Source of the DNA: Dromiciops gliroides | Taxonomy: Eukaryota > Chordata > Mammalia > Microbiotheria > Microbiotheriidae | Assembly: GCF_019393635.1 (NCBI RefSeq) | Contig: NC_057861.1 | Span: 459,228,330 to 459,292,329 of the forward strand | Length of the DNA stretch: 64,000 nucleotides | Direction of reading: 5' to 3' | Shown: piece by piece, positions 11,756-22,835 of the stretch | Numbering within the stretch: position 1 is the stretch's first letter | Layout: the number at the start of each line of letters is the position of its first letter | Made by a program: the position numbers and the translations under genes | The notes under the pieces: model-generated | What the model was told of the DNA's origin: nothing | The model's database searches: none | Seen by the model: only the letters and a program-made list of their open reading frames with translations

Positions 11756-11882
11756 AACAATTATTAGCCCTATTTTACAAATGGACAGACAAAAGGGTTA
11801 AATTACTTCCTTAAAGTTATATTGCAATTTGGAGCCAAGACTTTATGACCTCTAATTCTGTGCTCTCCCTATTACAACACAA
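11756..11882 (-). mobile_element. MIR fragment
   Basis: Antisense remnant: attagccctattttacaa, then eroded CORE and tRNA parts ending in attctgtgctctccc. Confidence 0.5.
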
Positions 11883-12084
11883 AATTTCCTCAAAGATCTT
11901 TCAATGTTTCCCAGAGGTCTTATTTGATGATAATTAGTGAGGTAAGTGAGGAACTGAAGGGTGGGGTTTCTTAACCTTTTCTGCCCATCTTTAATTTATG
12001 GGAAGACTGAAGTTCAGTGAATAGTTCCAGGTCAAAGAGGGGAAACAAGTCTAGAATTCCCATTTCTTACTTTTTGGTGCACCT

Positions 12085-12318
12085 GGGCAGCTAGGTGGCA
12101 TAGTGGATATAGAGAGCACTAGGCCCGGAGTCAGGAAGATCTGAGTTTAAATCTGACCTCAGACACTTACTAGCTTTGTCCTTAACCCTGTTTGCCTCAG
12201 TTTTCTCATCTGTAAAAATGAGCTGGAGAAGGAAAATGGCAAACCACTCTAGTATCTTTGCTAAGAAAACCCCAAATGGGGTCACAAAGAATCAGATACA
12301 ACTGAATAGCAACAGCAT
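12085..12318 (+). mobile_element. RTE-tailed tRNA SINE (MAR1-like)
   Basis: Sense copy: gggcagctaggtggcatagt, CORE segment, gagctggagaaggaaa, and an RTE-like end reading gggtcacaaagaatcagat followed by a CAA-type terminus. Confidence 0.85.
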
Positions 12319-12319
12319 T

Positions 12320-12837
12320 TCTCTATCTAGTATAAAGTTTTGTTTCCAGTGGTCAATTATGAGGAAATCCAGACACTCCTCTAGAGAGTATTGATATCAA
12401 ACTAGAATTGGAAAAGGAGGAAAGGGATGAATTGGAGGCATTGAGTAGTAAGAGTAGGAAGGTATGCAGTGAGGTATTTCATTGTATTTCTTTCCGGTAA
12501 GGAGCTCACTATTTTCTATTCAGTTCGTTTTATCTATTTTAAATTGTGGAATGTAGTAGACAGCAAGGTTTACAACATCATCTAGACTTTCATAATGCTT
12601 CTCGTCTTCCGTTCCTAAAGTGTTTTTGCATGAGAGAAACTTCCTGTCTGTGTTTTTGGTGCATAATTCACCCTGGTTGCTTAAGTTATTTGTATCCATG
12701 TTGGGCTGACTCATGCGGCTTTCCAGATGCCACTGACAGTGGTAATGCCTGGCGTGTGGAATTAGATCAGAATGGAAATTCCAGAGACTTTCATGGAGCA
12801 AGGAACGGAATACAGAGTGAGAAATGAAAAAAAAAAA
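12320..12837. other. No recognisable gene or repeat
   Basis: Single-copy-looking DNA. Overlapping frames on both strands (128 codons on the minus strand at 12520-12906, 93 codons on the plus strand at 12546-12827) show no domain. The minus frame runs into a SINE-like fragment at its start, which argues against a real protein. Confidence 0.4.
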
Positions 12838-12945
12838 AGCCAAGACCTCAGAGTCAGGTGACCTGAGCTCAAGTCTCAGCTTGGGGGTAGGGTGGGGTGG
12901 TGTCACACTTAAGTTGCATGACTGGCTGCTCTTAACCTAAATTAC
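12838..12945 (+). mobile_element. Eroded tRNA-SINE fragment
   Basis: Contains gacctcagagtcaggtgacc and ctgagctcaagtctc, recalling the middle of a MIR/THER-type SINE, interrupted by a G/T-rich patch. Confidence 0.4.
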
Positions 12946-12954
12946 TCTCAGAGG

Positions 12955-13384
12955 TCAGTATGGAACAGGGGAAAGAGGACACCCTGTGTTCAAATTCTGC
13001 TTCTGATGCTACTCACCTGTGTGATTTGGGGCAAGTCACTTAATTTCGGTGAGCTTCAATTCCCTTAAAAAATGAGGGGGTTTGGGGGCAGCTAGGTGGC
13101 ACAGTAGATAGAGCACCGGCCCTGGATTCAGAAGGACCTGAGTTCAAATCCAGCCTTAGACACTTAACACTTACTAGCTGTGTGACCCTGGGCAAGTCAC
13201 TTAACCAATTGCCTCACCAAAAAAAAAAACACAAATTGAGGGGGTTGGACTAGATAACCTCTCTGGGGTCCTTTCCAACTTTTGTTCTTGTGGTCTGTCT
13301 GATCTACCTCCCAAGGTTGTTGTGATGATGAAATGTAAAGGAGGGTTGTCAATTTGAAGGTGCTTTGCAAATCTGAGGGATTAT
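12955..13384 (+). mobile_element. MIR/THER-type SINE split by a younger SINE
   Basis: The first half (gtgtgatttggggcaagtca) ends at 13086 and resumes at about 13233 with attgagggggttggactaga, through a 3' segment ending in gtgctttgcaaatctgag. Confidence 0.65.
13087..13232 (+). mobile_element. tRNA-like SINE (WSINE1-like) nested in MIR
   Basis: Sense full-length copy with A-tail. The aaatgagggggtt / aaattgagggggtt pair flanks it as target duplication. Confidence 0.92.
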
Positions 13385-13407
13385 TCTTATTTATTTTATT
13401 TATTTAA

Positions 13408-13544
13408 ATTTTTTTTGGTGGGGCAATGAGGGTTAAGTGACTTGCCCAAGGTCACACAGCTAGTAAGTGTCAAGTGTCTGAGGTCGGATTTGAACTCCTG
13501 AATCCAGGGCCGGTGCTTTATCCACTGTGCTACCTAGCTGCCCC
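13408..13544 (-). mobile_element. tRNA-like SINE
   Basis: Antisense copy with poly-T tail and intact head complement. It has a short deletion just after the B-box complement. Confidence 0.88.
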
Positions 13545-14150
13545 TAGCTTATTTTATTTTAAATCCTCAGGTTCCAATGACTTTGTTCATAGACCAGTTA
13601 GAGAAGAGGAGCCTGGATCACAGAGTTGTTTGTAAGGATAAACTGAAAAAAGACAAAGAAAAACAAGATAGGGCTGGAGGAAAAAGATAAGGGAGGAAGA
13701 AAAACCTTTCTGAGAAAACCTCTGAGAACCACGTAATGCACGTTGTTATGCCTTTTGCTCACTGCTGTCTTGCTGACTTTCTGACTCAGAGCATCAGCTC
13801 TGCAGGCACCCATGGCCAAGGAAGGCACCTGGGCCAAGGCACAGGGAAACAGCTGACTCATGACTCTGCTCCTTTGCTGCAATTACAAACATTATCATCT
13901 CATCTGGAATGAGCTGGGGTGGTGGTTGGATATGAACTACACATTTTGGAGCAGATTGGATGAAATTTAATAATATACATAAGCCAGGGTCTTCCAAAGT
14001 CTGTAGTTAGAGTTGTAAGGAAGGAGTTGGGAATTCTCCTTAACTTAGCAAACTCTCATTAACTTAATAAAAATAATTTGTCCATTATAAATTAATTAGC
14101 AGATTTAAATAATAAATTAACTGTTTATTAGACTAAGTCATAACAAGAAT
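13545..14150. other. Single-copy stretch with two AP-1-like sites
   Basis: No repeat recognised. TGACTCA occurs at 13782-13788 and 13854-13860 in a moderately GC-rich segment. Minus frames of 94 and 67 codons (13598-13997) have no recognisable domain. Confidence 0.4.
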
Positions 14151-14152
14151 AA

Positions 14153-14282
14153 TAATAGTTAACATTTATATAACACTTACTATGTGCCAGGTAGTGTGCT
14201 AAGCACTGTAGAATTATTCCCTTATTTGATCCTCACAACAATCCTGGGAGGGAGGTACTTTTATTATTATTCACATTTTATC
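14153..14282 (-). mobile_element. MIR fragment
   Basis: Antisense MIR 3' half: gttaacatttatataacac, gtgccaggtagtgtgct, cctcacaacaatcctgg. Confidence 0.75.
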
Positions 14283-14295
14283 CATAATAATAAGA

Positions 14296-14718
14296 AAAAG
14301 GAGAAGAATAGCTTACAGTTATATAGCATTTGCTATGTGCTAAGCACAGTACAATTGCTATCTCATTGATGCTCACAATGACCCTGGGAGGTAGGTGCTG
14401 TTACTTTCTCCATTTATCAGATGAGGAAACTGAGGCAAACAAAAGTTAAGTAATTTGTCTATGGGGCAGCTAGGTGGTGCAGTGGATAGAGCACCGGCCC
14501 TGGAGTCAGGAGGACCTGAGTTCAAATCCGGCCTCAGACACTTAACACTTACTAGCTGTGTGACCCTGGGCAAGTCACTTAACCCCAATTGCCTCACTTA
14601 AAAAAAAATAGTAGTTTGTCTATGGTCACACAGGTAGGAAGTATCTGAGGCTGGATTTGAACTCAGGTCTTCCTGACCTTTGGCTGGGCACTCTATCTAC
14701 TACACCACCTACCTTCCT
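14296..14718 (-). mobile_element. MIR interrupted by a SINE
   Basis: A second MIR antisense copy (14296-14463), resuming at 14610 and ending at about 14718 with tactacaccacctacc. The interruption is the SINE at 14464-14609. Confidence 0.8.
14464..14609 (+). mobile_element. tRNA-like SINE (WSINE1-like) nested in MIR
   Basis: Near-consensus sense copy. Target duplication agtaatttgtctatg (14449-14463) versus agtagtttgtctatg (14610-14624). Confidence 0.94.
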
Positions 14719-14934
14719 AATAGTCTAGTAATATTTTAATAAATAATAACAAATGATACATATAAATATCAAATAAACAAAATACTTGTTAAACTACTTA
14801 AAATATATGGGGAAAATACTGCCACAAAGATTGCACAAACATATCCGGTCATTCCCCCCACAAAAGATGTCTTCTTTCCCCTCTGCCCAACTTTTTCCTA
14901 TCTATCATATCTTTGAGAACTTGACTCAAGGTCC

Positions 14935-15090
14935 TCTTCTTCTTCTTCTTTTTTGATGAGGCAATTGGGGTTAAGTGACTTGCCCAGGGTCACACAGCTA
15001 GTAAGTGTTAAATGTCTGAGGTCGGATTTGAACTCAGGTACTCCTGACTCCAGGGCTGGTGCTCTATCCACTGTGCCACCTAGCTGCCCC
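14935..15090 (-). mobile_element. tRNA-like SINE with (TTC)n tail
   Basis: Antisense copy whose tail side is a short TTC repeat, preceding gatgaggcaattggggtt and the rest of the element. Confidence 0.88.
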
Positions 15091-15091
15091 T

Positions 15092-15262
15092 GCACTTGGA
15101 GTCTTGAAGACAGGAGTTCAAATCTTTTCTCAGAAACTTTCTGTGTGACACTAGCAGCACATGCCACTTCATTTCTGTTTGCCTTTAGTTTCCTCATCTG
15201 TAAAATGAGGGCATTGGACTTGATGATCTCTCAGGTCCCTTTCTAGTTCTGAATCTGTGCTC
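15092..15262 (+). mobile_element. MIR/THER-type SINE
   Basis: Sense remnant: cttggagtcttgaagacagg, cctcatctgtaaaatgaggg, then ttggacttgatgatctc. Confidence 0.65.
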
Positions 15263-16627
15263 TGTGTTTATTTTCTTTAATCCATTCCAGCTACTTGTGT
15301 CATTCATTCCCAAGCTATACCAACCTAATGCCCTCTGAGGCAAAGTCTGAGGGTGAATATGAAATAAAAGCACATAGGGAGTGTATGTCTGAAGGAGCCA
15401 GGACTTCCAGATACTGAGCTAATTAATGAAGATTGCCCATTGCACCACCAGTCAAAAATGACTTTGCTGACAGAATCTCCTATTAGATGACACATCCGGA
15501 TGTTTCTATTGCATGGCTGCTATTTCTCACATGCTTCCTGAACAGGTTTCCAGGTAACCTTAATGGCTGTGCTTCTGGGGAAGGAGGAGTAGAAAATAGC
15601 TCACCTCTTCAGTAAGTGGTTTTAAAAATATAACAGCATTTAAAAGCTTTTAAAGGGCAATGTTGTCCTTCTTGCTATCCAGATTGGCCATGTTTGCTTT
15701 GTGATAGCAGTCCACGTGATGCCTGTGGCAAGGCAACTTCTGATTACAGCAGAATATGGATTTAAAAGGACTAACCCCAATTGGGAGATAGATTCTCCCC
15801 ACCCCCCACCCTTCTTCTTCTTCTTCTTCAGGACTTTGCATAAAGGGAGGAGAGGGGAAGGAATTATTTTGTGAAGCAGCAGGTCAGTAGGTTTATTATT
15901 TCTACCTCAGCCATCCATTCCCATGTAAGGCTAAACAATTCCATGACTAACCAGTGATCTCAAACCACAGAATTGAGCAACTCATGTCTGAACTCCTAAG
16001 GCAACAAGGGTTTCAGTGGGTGACAAGTTCGAGCTATAACAGGCTCCAACATCCCAGAAGTATCTTGGAGCCAGCTCCAAAAAAGCTCTTAAGAACCATT
16101 GTTAGATTTTTAGTGTGAGAACTTATACCTCAGCAATCTGGCAATAGGCTACAAATCAGAGTTTGATTTAATGTTTATTGATTGCTTAGTCTTTAAAAAA
16201 TTATGGAGAAAATGTTAATAATGCAAATTAAACTTCAAAGTTTGTTGGTTTTTTTGGAGAGCAGATTGTTAAAAATATAACAGCAAACCCTTGTTCATCA
16301 CCTCCCCTCCCTTCCAATCCCTTTCCCTTACGGTGTGTAGGGACAATTTACTAGGATCTCCTCCAGAGTTTCCTTCCCCTTGGCCACAATCTAGATGTGA
16401 TGAACAATTCTAAAAGACCTGACTCAATTAAAGACATAATATGGGTAGAGCCAAGCTCGGAGAGGGGAGATCTGCAAGGAATTTTCCTCATTGGTCAGAT
16501 CTTGGGATTTTCCTTCTCTGGAGTATGAGGTAAGAGTTTTATGATGACAACAATAATAAACCCTGTGAATTATTCCCTTGAGTTGTAGGGTGAGGAAGAG
16601 GAGGAGTAAAAGCTTAATGTGGAGGAT
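15263..16627. other. No recognisable gene or repeat
   Basis: About 1.4 kb of single-copy-looking DNA. It contains a short CTT run (15811-15829). Minus frames at 15650-15841 and 16424-16684 lack recognisable domains. Confidence 0.45.
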
Positions 16628-16807
16628 CGATGTCATGGAAAAGACACTGAATTTGCAGTGAGAAGACACAGGTCTGAATCTCATTTTTGCCTCTTAGTGA
16701 ACATCAGCAGGTCATTTAACTTATTTGGACCTCATTTGTGAAAGGTGGAGTTGGCCTCATTGACCTCAGTTTCCTTGTAGGTGTAGGTCTATGATCTTGT
16801 GTTCTTC
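16628..16807 (+). mobile_element. MIR/THER-type SINE, 5' part
   Basis: Diverged sense copy: gaaaagacactgaatttgca, aggtctgaatctc, ggtcatttaacttatttgg. It resumes after the SINE at 17011-17039. Confidence 0.6.
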
Positions 16808-16818
16808 CTGAGCCATTT

Positions 16819-16999
16819 AAAAAAAATTTTATTTATTTATTCATTCATTCATTTATTTTTGGGGGTGAGGCAATTGGGGTTAAGTGACTTGCCAAGGGTC
16901 ACACAGCTAGTAAGTGTTAAGTGTCTGAGGCTGGATTTGAACTCAGGTACTCCTGAATCCAGGGCCGGTGCTTTATCCACTGCGCCATCTAGCTGCCCC
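16819..16999 (-). mobile_element. tRNA-like SINE nested in MIR/THER
   Basis: Antisense copy with an (ATTT/ATTC)n tail. Exact duplication ctgagccattt at 16808-16818 and 17000-17010. Confidence 0.93.
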
Positions 17000-17050
17000 C
17001 TGAGCCATTTGTAAAATCGGAATAATAACAGTCACATTACCTAACTCAAT

Positions 17051-17301
17051 GGGCAGCTACGTAGTACAGTCAATAGAGCACTTGGACTGTAATCAGGAAG
17101 ACATGAGTTCAAATCCAGTCTCAAATATTTAGTAACTGTGTGACCCTGGGCAAATCACTTAACCTTCATTGCCTTGGTTTCCTCATCTGTAACATGAGCT
17201 GGAGAAGAAAATGGCAAACCACTCCAGTATCTTTGTCAGGAAAATCCCCAAAAGGGTCACACAAAGAGTCAGATGTCATTGAAATAACCAAAGAACATCA
17301 C
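17051..17301 (+). mobile_element. RTE-tailed tRNA SINE (MAR1-like)
   Basis: Sense copy with CORE, agctggagaagaaaatggc and RTE-like end. Flanked by cctaactcaat at 17040-17050 and 17302-17312. Confidence 0.88.
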
Positions 17302-17312
17302 CCTAACTCAAT

Positions 17313-17925
17313 ATACTTGTATGAAGAAAGATCTCTGTGAAACCTTACAATGCCCTTACTTTAGCATGCAAATATTAGGGAGAGGAGACCAATGCTATTG
17401 CAGTATAAGCTAGGGGGCGGTATGTTGACATACTCTTTTTTTTAACCTTACAAATTGTCATTTTTGTTAAAGGAATTCCTCATTGTAAACTAAATGATAA
17501 TATTTCCCATTTATTCGGTCCTGTTTTCTCTACAAGTATACTTCATTTTATGTACCAGGTTGTGCAAAGTTGTGTGTAAATCCATTAATAATTTTGACTG
17601 AGTGGAGGAGTTTGCTGTGTGAAAAGAATTCCACTGTGACTTAAAAAAAAAATAACAACCACTGAATACTGCCTAATTTATATTTTGAGTCATTTATAAT
17701 TATAATAATAAAAATCATAATTTGGTGATGGGATCATTTGCACCATGTTCCCAACAGGATAATTATGGGGAAAACACTGTGACTTGGAAAATATTTCATA
17801 AAATTAACTCATTAAAGATCTAGAGGATGAAACGCCCTCCAGCTTGACACTTGGATGTTACAAGCAAAAGAAGAAAATGATGGGAAGATAGGGAAAAGGC
17901 ACATTGGGGTAGGAATGCATCATTT
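17313..17925. other. No recognisable gene or repeat
   Basis: AT-rich single-copy-looking DNA without a frame or motif worth naming. Confidence 0.4.
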
Positions 17926-17940
17926 AAAAATTGGAGTCCA

Positions 17941-18098
17941 GGGGGCAGCTAGGTAGCATGGTGGATAAAGCACTGGCCCTGGATTCAGGAGGACCTGAGT
18001 TCAAATCCAGCCTCAGACACTTGACACTTACTGGCTATGTGACCCTGGGCAAGTCACTTAACCCTCATTACCCTGCCAAAAAAACCCCACAAAAACCA
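17941..18098 (+). mobile_element. tRNA-like SINE (WSINE1-like)
   Basis: Sense copy with a CCAAAA-rich tail. Target duplication aaaaattggagtcca (17926-17940) versus aaaaattggggtcca (18099-18113). Confidence 0.93.
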
Positions 18099-18114
18099 AA
18101 AAATTGGGGTCCAT

Positions 18115-18625
18115 ACCACTTGAAAACAGAACAGGTTACTATTGATCTTTTGTATCTCCTTTTCTATTGGACCTTTCAAGCTGTTGACCTTTTTTTTCAT
18201 GACTTTCCTGTATCACTTTCATTTCTCTTTGCATTTTTTCCTCTACCTCTCTTACCTTATTTTCAAAGTCTTTTTTGAGCACTTCTATGGCCTGAGACCA
18301 ATTCATATTTTTCTTAGAAGCTTTGGATGTAGGAGCTTTGACTTTGTTATCTTCCTCTGAGGGTGTATTTTGATCTTCCTTGTCACCAAAGAAACTTTCT
18401 AGGGTCAGCATTTTTTTTTCTGTTTGCTCATTTTGTCAGCCTATTTCTTGACTTTTAACTCCTTCTTAAAGTGGGGCACTGCTTCCAGGGTGCACTGTCC
18501 CAAGCTTCAGGGGGTCCCAGATGGTATGATTTCAGGAGAGGCAGGTTCACCACTCCCCTGTTCTGTGCTCTGGTCTGCAAGCAACTACAGGCCTGTTTGC
18601 CTACTATTAATCATGATGTCCTGAT
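18115..18625 (-). mobile_element. L1 5'-end fragment with ORF1-like coiled coil
   Basis: The minus frame 18139-18411 starts MLTLESFFGDKEDQ and becomes a charged heptad-rich stretch (VLKKDFENKVREVEEKMQRE), as expected of an L1 ORF1 coiled coil. The DNA upstream on the minus strand (18430-18620) resembles the leader region at 9640-10300. No RNA-binding domain follows. Confidence 0.5.
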
Positions 18626-18627
18626 AT

Positions 18628-18872
18628 TTATAATAATAACATTAGCTCCCATTTATGTCACAGCTTGCAATTTATAAAATAGTGTTTATATTATTATATT
18701 TATAAAAATGTAATGGTCCCATGAGGCCTATAGGTTGGTCCCAATATTTATCATCCTTATTTTAGAGACAAGGAACTGAAATGCAGAGTTGAATGGTTGG
18801 CTCAGTAAAGGTTGAAGCTGGAATTTGAATGTAGGTCTTCTCGCTCCAAGCTCAGTGTTGTTTTTGCTTGAT
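18628..18872 (-). mobile_element. MIR fossil
   Basis: Antisense remnant: aataataacattagctccc, ttattttagagacaagg, gaatttgaatgtaggtc, gctccaagctcagtg. Confidence 0.65.
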
Positions 18873-18908
18873 ACACCTCTATTTCTTGGGAAATGTTATG
18901 CTTAGCAT

Positions 18909-19494
18909 TGTGAGAAAATAATTATTAATAAGGAATTTCTTGGGGGGACCCAGAGATCAGTTTGTCCTTTCTCTCCCCCCCCCCCCCCCCGGAAGTTCAA
19001 ATCTTGTCTGGGAGAAGACCAAGGGAGCAGGGGAAATGGAGACTAATTCTTGTGTTTAGCTATGTGAAGAACCATACCCAGACAATGAAATCTGTCCTTT
19101 TGCATACTCTTTAGATTACCCTCTTGTCATGTCAATCAATGGAACTGAATGATTCGATAATCAATTGACCTAGATCAACATGTAGTGACCCACCTCTATC
19201 TGAGGAGGATAAAACCCTTGGCCACACCAGGGTCAGGCTCTCTCTTTGCCCTCTCCTGCCCCTCTTTCTGACCTCGCTTTCATTTGGTGCTCACTCTTCC
19301 TTTTAGGACCATATGGGTATGAAGGCTTGAGACTAGTTGGGGAAGTTAGGGAAACACGCAGTCAATTGTTTACTGTTATATATTATATTAATTAATAATA
19401 AATGCTTACTGTCAAAATGGGTACAATAGCCACTACCATATAAATAGCAATTAATTTATAAAGTACAGAAACTATAACGATTTAAAAAAACACA
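18909..19494 (+). mobile_element. Solo LTR, ERV class I-like
   Basis: 586 bp beginning TGTGAGAAAA and ending AACACA. It is flanked by the 4-bp duplication GCAT (18905-18908 and 19495-19498). It contains a TATA-like gaggataaaacc, a pyrimidine-rich R-like segment and an AATAAA near 19400, in sense order. No internal retroviral DNA is attached, so this is a recombined solo LTR. Family unknown. Confidence 0.65.
18975..18990. repeat. Poly-C (16) tract in solo LTR
   Basis: Sixteen cytosines directly followed by ggaagttc, near the 5' end of the LTR. Confidence 0.95.
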
Positions 19495-19498
19495 GCAT

Positions 19499-20994
19499 CT
19501 GAGACCCTGACCCTTGGGAAGTTTATCCAACTGCTAAATCACCAACTAATTTTCATTAGGCACCTAACATATGGTACTTCCTACCAGTTTGGTATTATGC
19601 CTGCCATTTGTATGACTAGGCATTTTCTTAAGCTTTTCTACACTGGTGTGGTTAAGAGTGGGAGTGGATAGGGGACCATTGATTTACCCAGTGCCCCCTT
19701 AGAAGCAGCAATAGCTTGCATTTCTATCAAATATTCTCTGGAGCATCATGTCCCAGGTCTTTAAGGAACCATCATCACATTCAGTTTTGTGGGATTCTGG
19801 TCAACTTGAATGAATGAATGAAGAAGCACTTATTAAGTACTCCGCCACCATAAAATTGCGAAGCTCCAAAAATAAAGTAAAAAAGAAACTCTAAAGAATG
19901 ATTTCATTTGCATAATATGCATATAGAGAGAACAGACATATTTACATAGGCATTTATCAATTCACTCAAAAACAACAGAGATATCAAATAATCATCCAAA
20001 CCAAAAGGATTCCTCCTTTGGCTTGAGAAGTACACCACCATCTTCTTTCATTAAGTTCAGTGTCAAATGACCAGATTCCCCAACCCCCTTTAACAGGAAA
20101 ATGAGGGGGTGTGGAGTCACAGAGGACATAAGAGGCAGAACAGAGATTGGGAAAAGGCCAAATTTCCTGAGCCTTTTACCCAAAGAACCACACATCTCTT
20201 TCAAGAAGATGGCAGCTTAATAAATGCTTGTTGAATTGAGCTGGATGGTAAAACAAAAATAAAATAAAAATTCATTCAGCTGGATATTATGTCAGAGTCT
20301 ATCAGTGGGAACTATGCAAAGATGTACTGAGGTGATCCTGCTGGATTTTTGGTGGACTATCCTGGCCTGTGTGGGGTCCAAGGCTGATCCTCTGGTGGTT
20401 GTGGGGGCCAGATTGAAGCTGAGACTATATAGCACCTGTTGCTTCCAATTACCAAGCAGAGCTGGGGCTATATGCTCAGTACTGCAGGCTCTCCAAAGGA
20501 ACTGTGGTGTAGGTGGACTACAGAATGTGCCAAACATTCATTTTCAGGGCCTGGATAATGGATGTATTTAGTTTAAGATTTGCATACATTGACCTTCGGA
20601 CCAAGAGCCTGTAGGCAGACAGACAACTCTTAAAGAGGGACTCACGAGACAGAAACCCAACTAACTATACTGGGCCTCTCAAGAGTAGGAACTTGGGCAG
20701 GTCAAACCAAACTGATATGTTTGTAACCCTCTCCCTTACCCTCCCCCTACCCCAAGAGGTCAACAATCTAGGTCCTTATCAGACTAGGAGGGCAAAGGAA
20801 TTTCAAAGGCTACATGGAACACACCCAGCTTTGGCCCCAGAGAGTCACATCAGGGTTGGGAAACTTGTACGGCAAGCTCCAGTGTGTATAGAGCTTAAAG
20901 TTAGCCAGAGTTCTTAATCCTTTACTTTTATGAATCCCAAATTTACTCAATCAGTTTAGAAATGGAACATTTTTTATACTGTCCCAATTATATT
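19499..20994. other. Mostly unassigned; small L2 3' tail
   Basis: An L2-like 3' terminus (aataaatgcttgttgaattg, about 20218-20240) is the only repeat recognised. Frames at 20292-20537 (-), 20305-20571 (+) and 20693-20917 (+) have no known domain. Confidence 0.4.
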
Positions 20995-21117
20995 CAGAAA
21001 AAGAAAAAAGGAAAAGAAAGAAAGAGAGAGAGAAAGAAAGGAAGAAAGAAAGAGAAAGGAAGGGAGGGAGGGAAGAAGGAAGGAAGAAAGGAAGAAAGAA
21101 AGTAAGGAAGAAAGAAA
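20995..21117. repeat. GAAA/GGAA purine microsatellite
   Basis: About 120 bp of nearly pure purine on the plus strand. The minus frame over it (20974-21195, Ser/Leu/Phe-rich) is an artefact. Confidence 0.92.
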
Positions 21118-21324
21118 ACCCCTAAACAGGAACTCAAAAGCTCTATTCTCAAATGGTGTTGACCTCCAGTTTTTTGGATGCTTTCCTAACCCCAATGTAC
21201 ATTTTCCCTATCTTTCCATTATTTTCCTTTTTTGCTTGTGAAAGCTAAATGTTGGGTTGGAGAGAATTTCATCTTCCGGGTCTTTAATAGTGGTTAATTT
21301 TATGTAGGATTTTTCAAGTTACAA

Positions 21325-21505
21325 GGTTATTCACATTCATCCTATTATTAAGGTGGCACATATATTATTGTGACCTTTTCATAGATGAGGAAACCGAGGC
21401 TCAGACACCGAAGTGATTTGCTCAGGCTCACACAATTAGTAAGTGGCAAAAGTGGGATTCTAACTCTGGTCTTTCTGGTCCCAAGTCCATTGTCCTTTCA
21501 GTCAG
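21325..21505 (-). mobile_element. MIR fossil
   Basis: Antisense: catagatgaggaaaccgag, gctcacacaattagtaagtg, cccaagtccattgtcc. Confidence 0.7.
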
Positions 21506-21909
21506 ACCAAGCTGACTCTATTGTATAACACATCAAAATGGCGATAAATTTTGCTCGTATTTATAGTTTGGTTGTTGAGTATATTTGCTTTAAAAATCAT
21601 ATAGGTTCAGCACCATGCTGGAGCCCATTGAAGGCTCATCCATTACTAAATTTTAAATGTAAGCATTTACATCTCAGAAATTGTTAAATGCTACCAATCA
21701 GGTCTTGATCTACCATTTTGTTGATTGTGTAGACTTAAGGAAATAGTGGGGGAAATGTTAATAATTCAGATTCAACTTAAAAGTGTGTCCAGTATATATT
21801 TTTTTTCAAAGAGCCATTTGTTAAACATCTACCAAGGCTATACCTATTATTTCAGAGCTATATTTGCCCCATGCAGTTAACACCCTTGAATTTCTCTGCG
21901 TCTTCTAGA

Positions 21910-22165
21910 GGAAGGATGGTGAATAGAGGATAAGGATCATGGCAAACTGGTTTTGTTTTTTTTTTTTTTTTTTAGTAAGGCAATTGGGGTTAAGTGACTT
22001 GCCCAGGGTCACACAGCTAGTAAGTGTTAAGTGTCTGAGGCCGGATTTGAACTCAGGTCCTCCTGAATCCAGGGCCGGTGCTCTATCCACTGCGCCATCT
22101 AGCTGCCCCTGGCAAACTGGTTTTAAACCTGACCATGACACTTATTAAGTTTGTGACCTTGGGAA
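21910..22165 (+). mobile_element. MIR/THER-type SINE interrupted by a younger SINE
   Basis: The 5' part (gaatagaggataaggatcat) is separated by the SINE from its continuation tgacacttattaagtttgtg. Confidence 0.5.
21955..22109 (-). mobile_element. tRNA-like SINE nested in MIR
   Basis: Antisense full-length copy with a long T tail. Perfect 15-bp duplication tggcaaactggtttt at 21940-21954 and 22110-22124. Confidence 0.95.
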
Positions 22166-22226
22166 AGTTGGTTTAGACAAGAAGGTCATATAGTGGATAG
22201 AGTGCTGGGCCTAGAGTCAGAATTTT

Positions 22227-22447
22227 TGTTGTTGTTCTTCAGTGCTTTCAATCATGTCTAACTCTTCATGATCCCATTTGGAGTGTTTTTGGCAAAGATA
22301 ATGGAATGATTTGCCATTTCCTTCTCCAGCTTATTTTACAGATGAGGAAACTGAGGCAAGCAGGGTGAAGTACCCTGAAGCCCAATGTGAACTCAGGTCC
22401 TCCTGATTCCAAGCCTAGCCCTCTATCCTCTGTAATACATAGCTGCT
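22227..22447 (-). mobile_element. RTE-tailed tRNA SINE (MAR1-like)
   Basis: Antisense: ttgttgttgttcttcag tail complement, catgtctaactcttcatgat, then CORE and head complement. Part of the CORE is deleted. Confidence 0.78.
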
Positions 22448-22640
22448 CTAGAGCAGGGCTTCTTAAACTTTTTCCATTCATTTCCCTTTTCTCTTGAGAA
22501 ATTTTTATGAGACCTCAGATTTATAGGTATATAAAATAATTATGCATAATATTTACTGCAGCCAAATTTTTTAGGATCCCCACATTCAGTTATGCAACCC
22601 CATATGAGGTCATGATCCACAGTTGAAGAAGTTTTGCTTT
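22448..22640 (+). mobile_element. hAT-type MITE, TTAAACTT family
   Basis: Ends are inverted: gcagggcttcttaaactttt at the left and ccacagttgaagaagttttg at the right. A second, opposite copy lies at 25190-25395. Confidence 0.6.
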
Positions 22641-22835
22641 AGAGTCAGGAAGACCTGAGTTCCAATCTGACCCCAGCTACTTACTAGCTATGTGACCCTG
22701 GGCAAGTCACTTCACCCTATTGGCCTCAGTTTCCTCAACTGTAAAATGGGGATAATACTAGTACAGGGTTGTTGTGAAGATCAAATGACACAACATAAAT
22801 GAAAGCACTTGATCAAAGACTGGAATATATAAAAT

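Larger units (their letters stand above)
22175..22835 (+). mobile_element. tRNA SINE (MIR-like) split by two elements
   Basis: The head (tagtggatagagtgctggg, ending gagtcag) stops at 22226 and resumes at 22641 with agagtcaggaagacctgag, CORE and a MIR-like 3' end. The gap holds an RTE-tailed SINE and a hAT MITE. Confidence 0.65.

Noticed and set aside
12520-12906. 128-codon minus-strand frame
   Set aside because: No domain, no splice or promoter context, and it overlaps an equally open plus frame and a SINE-like fragment.
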